DNA of 64,000 nt from JBAVVD01 sp049697115 (GTDB lineage: Bacteria > Acidobacteriota > Aminicenantia > Aminicenantales > UBA4085): positions 18,220-82,219 of the forward strand of contig JBAVVD010000095.1 in NCBI GenBank assembly GCA_049697115.1, given 5' to 3'. The notes under the pieces are model-generated. The model was not told the DNA's origin. It made no database searches and saw nothing but the letters and a program-made list of their open reading frames with translations. The translations under genes and the position numbers were made by a program. The stretch's first letter is position 1. Each line of letters starts with the position of its first letter. Below are positions 59,466 through 64,000 of the stretch, piece by piece.

Positions 59466-61048
59466 CCTGGTTTTTGCACCTTTCCGAAATCAAACTGGCT
59501 GGAGACCTTGACCGCATACTTCAGCGACAATTCTTCACTTTTCTGAATAATGGCGTTGATCTCCGGACGGCTCAGAAGTTCCTTCTCATAGTCAAAAATG
59601 TACCCCCCTCTCTCGACTTTAATCTGAGGCTTCCAGATAAAAAGTAAAGGTCGAAGGACCAGGGTATCCGCCTCGATTTTCCGGCAGAGACGAAAATACT
59701 CCTCCAGATCTCCTCTGTTGACCTTCATCGGCATAAAAACCATATAGAGCTTTGGAAGGTTACCCTGTTTTTTTCTCTCGGCATTGAGACGGATCAGGCT
59801 GGGGATAATTCCATCCCATGAATCGTTCCGAATCTTGGCATATGTCTCCTTTGTCGCCGCATCCAGAGAGACGTACAAATAGACTTGTTTGCCAGCTAGC
59901 GCTTGGATCGTCCGGGACGTAAAAGCCTGGCCGTTTGTGGAAATTTCCAGATATTTTCTATTTCTCTGGCAGAGCGCCAGGATTTCCGGAAACCGCGGAT
60001 GAAGAAGAGGCTCGCCGAAGGAACAATTGATAATCGTCCGGGCAGAGTGAAAAAAAGGGCCGTAGCCTTCGAGGGTCCTTTCATCCACGACCTGATTCAC
60101 ATACGGGCCCTCCAGTTTCTTCATCCGCTCCCAGAGACAATAGACACACGGAGGATAAATATTGCATTTGGGATATAAATCCACTCCCAGATTAAGTGGA
60201 TAAGATTTCAGAACGGTCCTTCCTTCTTTCATTTCTCGGAAATTCAAGAGGGCATTCCGGTGAAAAAAATGGGCATTCCGGTGGAGTTCGCTGTCACTGT
60301 GGAATTCCAGCGCTCCCATCCGGATGCCCAGATTCCGCGGATCATCTGGATGAAACCTTTCGGGGAAAAGCCTGTCGAGGGAAAAATGAAGTATGGGAAT
60401 CGGTCCATGGCCCGATGCCTCAGAGAAAGAAAAACTGTAGTAATTCCATTTATTGAGAAGAGGAATTTCACCGAGATTGGACTCCCCCAGAGACAGACGC
60501 AGCACTTGGCGCCCGCTCATAAACTCGGAATAGGCAAAAAAAGAAAAATACGCGCTGTCCCTCAGCCGAATCGAGGGGAAAATAATTTCCGCCTCCTGGG
60601 CCATCCAGTGGTAAGGAATCAGATCTCCCGGCTCCCAGTCGTACCAGCCCTCTCCATACAGGGGTTCGGTGTCTCCGGAAAGAGAATGGATTTTGATGTT
60701 CCGGACCATCATTCCCAGTTCTCTGGAGTCTGTGGGGATCTGGAAAGTCCGATTGAGACGGAGTTCGAAAATCCGCTCTCCTTCTGCGATGAAAGGGAAA
60801 ATATAAGTGAAAAAAAAGGGGTGGATTTTTTTCTCTCCGATTTTCCGCCCGTTTACAAGGACTTCAAGAACAGGAAAGTGTTCGTCCTTGAGTGTGTGGG
60901 CGGCCGTGATCTGAAGAACTGTTGGGCCTGCCGCCATCCGATTTTTCAAAGCCAGGACGGCCTTTTTCCCCATCCAGCGGAAGGCCTGACATCTATCGCT
61001 CTCTTCAGGGTACCATCCTTTGCGGTAGGCAAAACCGAACTCTTCCAT
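59462..61048 (-). CDS. radical SAM enzyme with two N-terminal beta-sandwich repeats
   Basis: 528 residues. Two homologous modules come first: residues about 11-120 (GWYPEE... RWM ... PTDSRELG) and 134-250 (GWYDWEP... HWM ... PDDPRNLG), a tandem duplication of a carbohydrate-binding-like beta fold. Then a radical SAM domain with C295-x5-C301-x2-C304 (CNIYPPCVYC, a longer first spacing than CX3CX2C), SFGEPLLHPRF and LEISTNGQAF. Its C-terminal cluster domain is in the next gene. Substrate unknown; linkage to carbohydrate by the modules is inferred. Confidence 0.75.
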   Translation of the reverse strand: MEEFGFAYRKGWYPEESDRCQAFRWMGKKAVLALKNRMAAGPTVLQITAAHTLKDEHFPVLEVLVNGRKIGEKKIHPFFFTYIFPFIAEGERIFELRLNRTFQIPTDSRELGMMVRNIKIHSLSGDTEPLYGEGWYDWEPGDLIPYHWMAQEAEIIFPSIRLRDSAYFSFFAYSEFMSGRQVLRLSLGESNLGEIPLLNKWNYYSFSFSEASGHGPIPILHFSLDRLFPERFHPDDPRNLGIRMGALEFHSDSELHRNAHFFHRNALLNFREMKEGRTVLKSYPLNLGVDLYPKCNIYPPCVYCLWERMKKLEGPYVNQVVDERTLEGYGPFFHSARTIINCSFGEPLLHPRFPEILALCQRNRKYLEISTNGQAFTSRTIQALAGKQVYLYVSLDAATKETYAKIRNDSWDGIIPSLIRLNAERKKQGNLPKLYMVFMPMKVNRGDLEEYFRLCRKIEADTLVLRPLLFIWKPQIKVERGGYIFDYEKELLSRPEINAIIQKSEELSLKYAVKVSSQFDFGKVQKPG

Positions 61049-61164
61049 TTTTTTATTTTAATCTCAGCTTTTCAGATATGTCAATGCAATCTTCGCCCAG
61101 GACATCCTTGACATCTTTTTGAATCGCGATCTATAATTCCCGAGATAAAAAAGCTCCTCGGTAG

Positions 61165-62310
61165 ATGATGACTACACTTTTCCGATACATCTCCGACATC
61201 TTTTTTCTCTTCCGCCATTCTTATCTCAGCCGTCAGAGGATCCTGGAATATCAAGACCAGAAGCTGCGTCAGGTCATTGACCACGCCTACAGGAAGGTGC
61301 CCTATTACAGAAACCTTTTTCAGAGAGCGGGGATTTTGCCACTGGATATTCGGACGGCTGCCGACCTCAAAAAAATTCCTTTAACGACAAAAAAAGAATT
61401 CAAAAACACGCCTCCGGATCAGTTGCTGTCCAGGCGAGCGAAAGAAGCAAGGCTGGGCGTTTTCAAGACTTCGGGATCGACGGGCTTTCCGCTCGTGATC
61501 CGTCGTTCACGCCTTGAAGAAATCATATTTCATCTCTTCAGGCTGCGCGTATTAAACTCCTACGGCCTGAAAAGCCTGGATAAAATGGCGAGAATTAGAA
61601 GCGGAATTTTGGAAAAGCTCCCTCTCCCCTGGCGGGTGATGCAGGCGTTTGGCCTCTATCGGCAAATCCATCAGGCCTTCCCGTCGCATCTCTATGATAC
61701 TTACGAAAGCCAGGAAGTCGGCCTCATCGCCTGGGAGTGCAAAAAGTCGGGAAAATATCATGTCTGTGAAGACAATGTCATCTTGGAAGCGCTCAAGGAC
61801 GGCTCTCCTGCAAGGAATGACGAACCAGGCGAGGTAGTGGTCACAAGCCTTCATTGCTATTCCATGCCTTTTATCCGTTTCTGCCTGGATGATGTCATCA
61901 CTCTGGGTTCACAGATATGCTCCTGCGGTTTCCCGTATTCCACTCTTGAGCGCATTGAAGGGAAAAAGCAGGATTATTTTTATTTTTCTGGAGGAAAGGA
62001 GGTCTATCCCTGGCAGTTAGCGCTTCTTTATTATGAAAGCGCTCCCTGGATTCAGCAGTTTGAGATCGTCCAGGAAAGGGAAAACAGAGTGGTCCTCCGG
62101 GCCGTCGCTTCTCGTCCGCCTTTCTCACGGGAACTGGATTCTCTGAAAGAACAAATGCACTCTCTCCTGGGCGATGGAGTTGAGTTTTTGATCGACCTTG
62201 TTTCTGAGATCATTCCTGGCCCTAACAGAAAATACTGGATTCGGCGCTCGTTGGTCCGAACTCTTTATGAGGATGAAGCGATATGGCGGCGATCAATGGA
62301 AAATCCATGA
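61165..62310 (+). CDS. PaaK/CapK-like adenylate-forming enzyme
   Basis: 381 residues related to phenylacetate-CoA ligase and capsule CapK proteins. N-terminal helix QDQKLRQVIDHAYRKVPYYR, AMP-binding loop KTSGSTGFPLVI (family SSGTTGxP), YESQEVGLIAWEC, and C-terminal CSCGFPYSTLERIEGKKQDY. It would activate a carboxylate as an acyl-AMP or CoA ester, perhaps for envelope modification. Convergent distance from the radical SAM gene is divergent (116 bp apart). Coupled to the GNAT gene by ATGA. Confidence 0.85.
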   Translation: MMTTLFRYISDIFFLFRHSYLSRQRILEYQDQKLRQVIDHAYRKVPYYRNLFQRAGILPLDIRTAADLKKIPLTTKKEFKNTPPDQLLSRRAKEARLGVFKTSGSTGFPLVIRRSRLEEIIFHLFRLRVLNSYGLKSLDKMARIRSGILEKLPLPWRVMQAFGLYRQIHQAFPSHLYDTYESQEVGLIAWECKKSGKYHVCEDNVILEALKDGSPARNDEPGEVVVTSLHCYSMPFIRFCLDDVITLGSQICSCGFPYSTLERIEGKKQDYFYFSGGKEVYPWQLALLYYESAPWIQQFEIVQERENRVVLRAVASRPPFSRELDSLKEQMHSLLGDGVEFLIDLVSEIIPGPNRKYWIRRSLVRTLYEDEAIWRRSMENP

Positions 62311-63036
62311 ATTCACTCTACCCCTCCAGCCTCAAGAGCAAAACCAGTGCGGCCCTGGACCTCATGAAAGAATTTGGCCTTCTTATATTCATCAGGAGAA
62401 TAATCCCCTGGCTTTTCCATCGCCGTTATATTTTTTTCTCGGATTCTCGAGAATCCTTCTTCTCCATCTATTCCTCTTTCTATTCCGTTCCGCCTCCATC
62501 TCGCCACAGCGGATGACCTGCCGTATTTACTGGAATTGAGGCCCGGATATTACCGCCTTCCCCTGCTCCAGAAGCGGCTTAAAGAAGGACATCTTTGCTT
62601 TTTGGGTTGGACCGGAAATCGGCTGATTCATGTCCGTTGGATGTTCACTCACTCCCTGTATGTCCCTTACCTCCGCCGGACCTTCATCCTTTCTTCGAAA
62701 GAAGTTTATTCGGATGAAGCCTATACGAAACCGGAGTTCCGGTCTCTGGGGATTTACATCTATGCCGGATATCTTCTCCGTCAAAAACTCTATGAGATGG
62801 GATATCGGCGTTTTTCCTGCGTCTTTGCCTCCTGGAACTTAGGACCTTTGAAATGGAGTGAAAAAATCGGGTTGAAGCCGGTTGGAAAAGGAGGCTATTT
62901 GAACTTTTTACTGTTCAAAAAGTTTTTCTGGAAAGGAACTATCAAGGACCTGAAGGATGGGAAAATATCCGTCGGACTTCCCGATTCGCCAGATTCTTCT
63001 CATCACGGTGAAGCTTCACCTGACCCACGCGCGTGA
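62307..63036 (+). pseudogene. GNAT-family acyltransferase, frameshifted at a T7 run
   Basis: ATG at 62307 overlaps the stop of the adenylating enzyme. The first 40 or so residues (KEFGLLIFIRRIIPWLFHRR) are in one frame; from 62,438 on the true frame is +1: LSIPFRLHLATADDLPYLLE, then KEGHLCFLGW and YIYAGYLLRQKLYEMGYRRF, a GNAT acyl-CoA binding core. The switch is at TTTTTTT (62431-62437); six Ts would join YIFSRILENP to the rest smoothly. A one-base insertion, polymerase slippage or sequence error explains it. Confidence 0.75.
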
Positions 63037-63116
63037 GCGATCATCTGGCAAAAAACTCGGATTGACAACCTTTATTGAAATGCATTTAATAGTTATTTGT
63101 ATTTGAAGGAAACAGA

Positions 63117-64000
63117 ATGGGACTTGTCCGGCTCTCTTCTTCATCCATCGACAGGCTGACGACCGGAACAAAGAAAAAAATTTTCGTCTGTGTCTCGATT
63201 TTTATCATTCTTCTACTTTCCGTTCTTCTCATCCGTCAATTCTTGCTGCCCCGGGGCCTGACCGGAAAATTTTACAGCAGCGACTCCTGGGAAGGCTTCC
63301 CCGCCCTGATTAAAGTGAATTCAAAAATCCATTTTCAAAAGCTCGCCATATCCAGACTTGTGGCCTATTCTGAGAAATTCAGCGTCATCTGGGAAGGATT
63401 CATCTACTGTCCACGAGATTCTGAATATTTCTTTTCGACCGTCTCTGACGACGGCTCGTGGGTTTATGTGGATGATGTTCTCATTGTCGATAACGGAGGA
63501 CGACACGGAGCCGTCAAAAAAGAAAACCACGTCTTTCTGTCCCGGGGGAATCACAGAATCAAAATAAAATATTTTGATGCGGGCGGTCTGGGAGTTATCG
63601 AATTCAGATGGAGGGGGACGCATTTCCTGGCCGAATACCTGCCGCGCCTGCCTCTCTTCCCAGGTCCTGTGGCCGAGAGCCGCTACCGGCTGGACAGGTT
63701 CCTGACTTATGCTCAAATTCTCTTTCTCGCTTCTCTTTTTCTGATCGGACTCTGGCTTCTGATTATCATTCTGAGAATGCTCTTTACCAAGACAGATGTA
63801 CTTTCGGCTCTGGCCGCCTGTCTTTTTTTCGTTCTTTTATTTATCAACGGCTCCGAAATCTATAAAAACCGATCAACGGCAGTCAACGGATGCGACACGT
63901 ATGCCTATCTTCAGGGCGCTTCCCTCATGTCCCAAAAGGGAATATTTCGCACCTGGATCGAAGACCCTCTCATTCCCCTCATCTACCACGGCTATAAGAC
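63117..64000 (+). CDS. PA14-domain membrane protein (3' partial), possible lipid-linked glycosyltransferase
   Basis: ATG at 63117 with AAGGA six bases upstream; the frame stays open for 294 codons to the window end. One membrane helix (KIFVCVSIFIILLLSVLLIR), then a PA14-like beta barrel (WEGFIYCPRDSEYFFSTVSD, DDGSWVYVDDVLI, NHRIKIKYFDAGG), then two more helices and VNGCDTYAYLQGASLMSQKG, the style of GT39/ArnT-type membrane glycosyltransferases whose acidic residue in the first loop is catalytic. The catalytic domain itself lies outside. PA14 domains bind carbohydrate. Full identity needs the rest of the gene. Confidence 0.7.
   Translation, partial: MGLVRLSSSSIDRLTTGTKKKIFVCVSIFIILLLSVLLIRQFLLPRGLTGKFYSSDSWEGFPALIKVNSKIHFQKLAISRLVAYSEKFSVIWEGFIYCPRDSEYFFSTVSDDGSWVYVDDVLIVDNGGRHGAVKKENHVFLSRGNHRIKIKYFDAGGLGVIEFRWRGTHFLAEYLPRLPLFPGPVAESRYRLDRFLTYAQILFLASLFLIGLWLLIIILRMLFTKTDVLSALAACLFFVLLFINGSEIYKNRSTAVNGCDTYAYLQGASLMSQKGIFRTWIEDPLIPLIYHGYK

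Noticed and set aside
1..64000. CRISPR arrays, rRNA genes and riboswitches
   Set aside because: I saw no regular short repeat-spacer units, no rRNA segments and no known riboswitch core in the sequence.

Overview
The window looks like a chromosomal segment of an anaerobic, Gram-negative-type (diderm) heterotrophic bacterium. Envelope features are a Wzc-type co-polymerase, an O-antigen-type flippase, several lipoproteins and two L,D-transpeptidases. Metabolic features are a Nuo complex, a second NuoEFG/Nfn/[FeFe]-hydrogenase-like redox locus, GTP-dependent PEP carboxykinase, an NAD-type malic enzyme and a two-cysteine DsrC. An HspR-controlled dnaK operon is also present. This mix would fit Acidobacteriota/Aminicenantes-like lineages, but that placement is an inference without any search.

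Region 1 (1-18,750) is a mosaic surface-polysaccharide island. It holds a tyrosine kinase/co-polymerase cut by the window edge, an asparagine-synthase-like protein, a polysaccharide deacetylase, two GT2 glycosyltransferases, a flippase, DegT-type aminotransferases, a coupled acyltransferase/aminotransferase/GT32 module, two methyltransferases and a VanZ protein with an inserted LamG-like domain. It also carries much debris: three copies of a 120-300 bp repeat, an IS1595-type transposase tail, DegT and GT2 fragments, a scrambled M64 peptidase and an integron attC-like hairpin.

Region 2 (18,980-25,540) has a cysteine-desulfurase-like gene interrupted by an in-frame TGA, dsrC, unknown membrane and exported proteins, a Tat-exported Fe-S aldo/keto reductase, an MBL hydrolase and a Cys-rich protein.

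Region 3 (25,670-35,582) is one tightly packed plus-strand locus: DRTGG protein, NuoG-like protein without the molybdenum-site residue, NfnA-like and NfnB-like flavoproteins, second DRTGG protein, RsbW/RsbT-like ATPase, [FeFe]-hydrogenase-like protein with a Cys-to-Ser change, NuoE-like and NuoF-like subunits. It predicts a composite flavin-based electron-bifurcating enzyme with its own redox sensor, and it is the best candidate in the window for an undescribed system. A small winged-helix ORF, a five-copy TGTGACA array and tRNA-Asn follow.

Region 4 (36,130-48,740) has GTP-PEPCK on the plus strand, then minus-strand blocks: dnaK-dnaJ-hspR-sigma70-dnaC-like, an exported L,D-transpeptidase operon, and malic enzyme. 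Region 5 (48,916-57,230) is nuoABCDEFGHI plus an MBL hydrolase, with no nuoJKLMN next to it. Region 6 (57,374-64,000) has a sulfatase-superfamily lipoprotein, a radical SAM/SPASM pair, a PaaK/CapK-like adenylate-forming enzyme, a frameshifted GNAT gene and a PA14-domain membrane protein cut by the window end.
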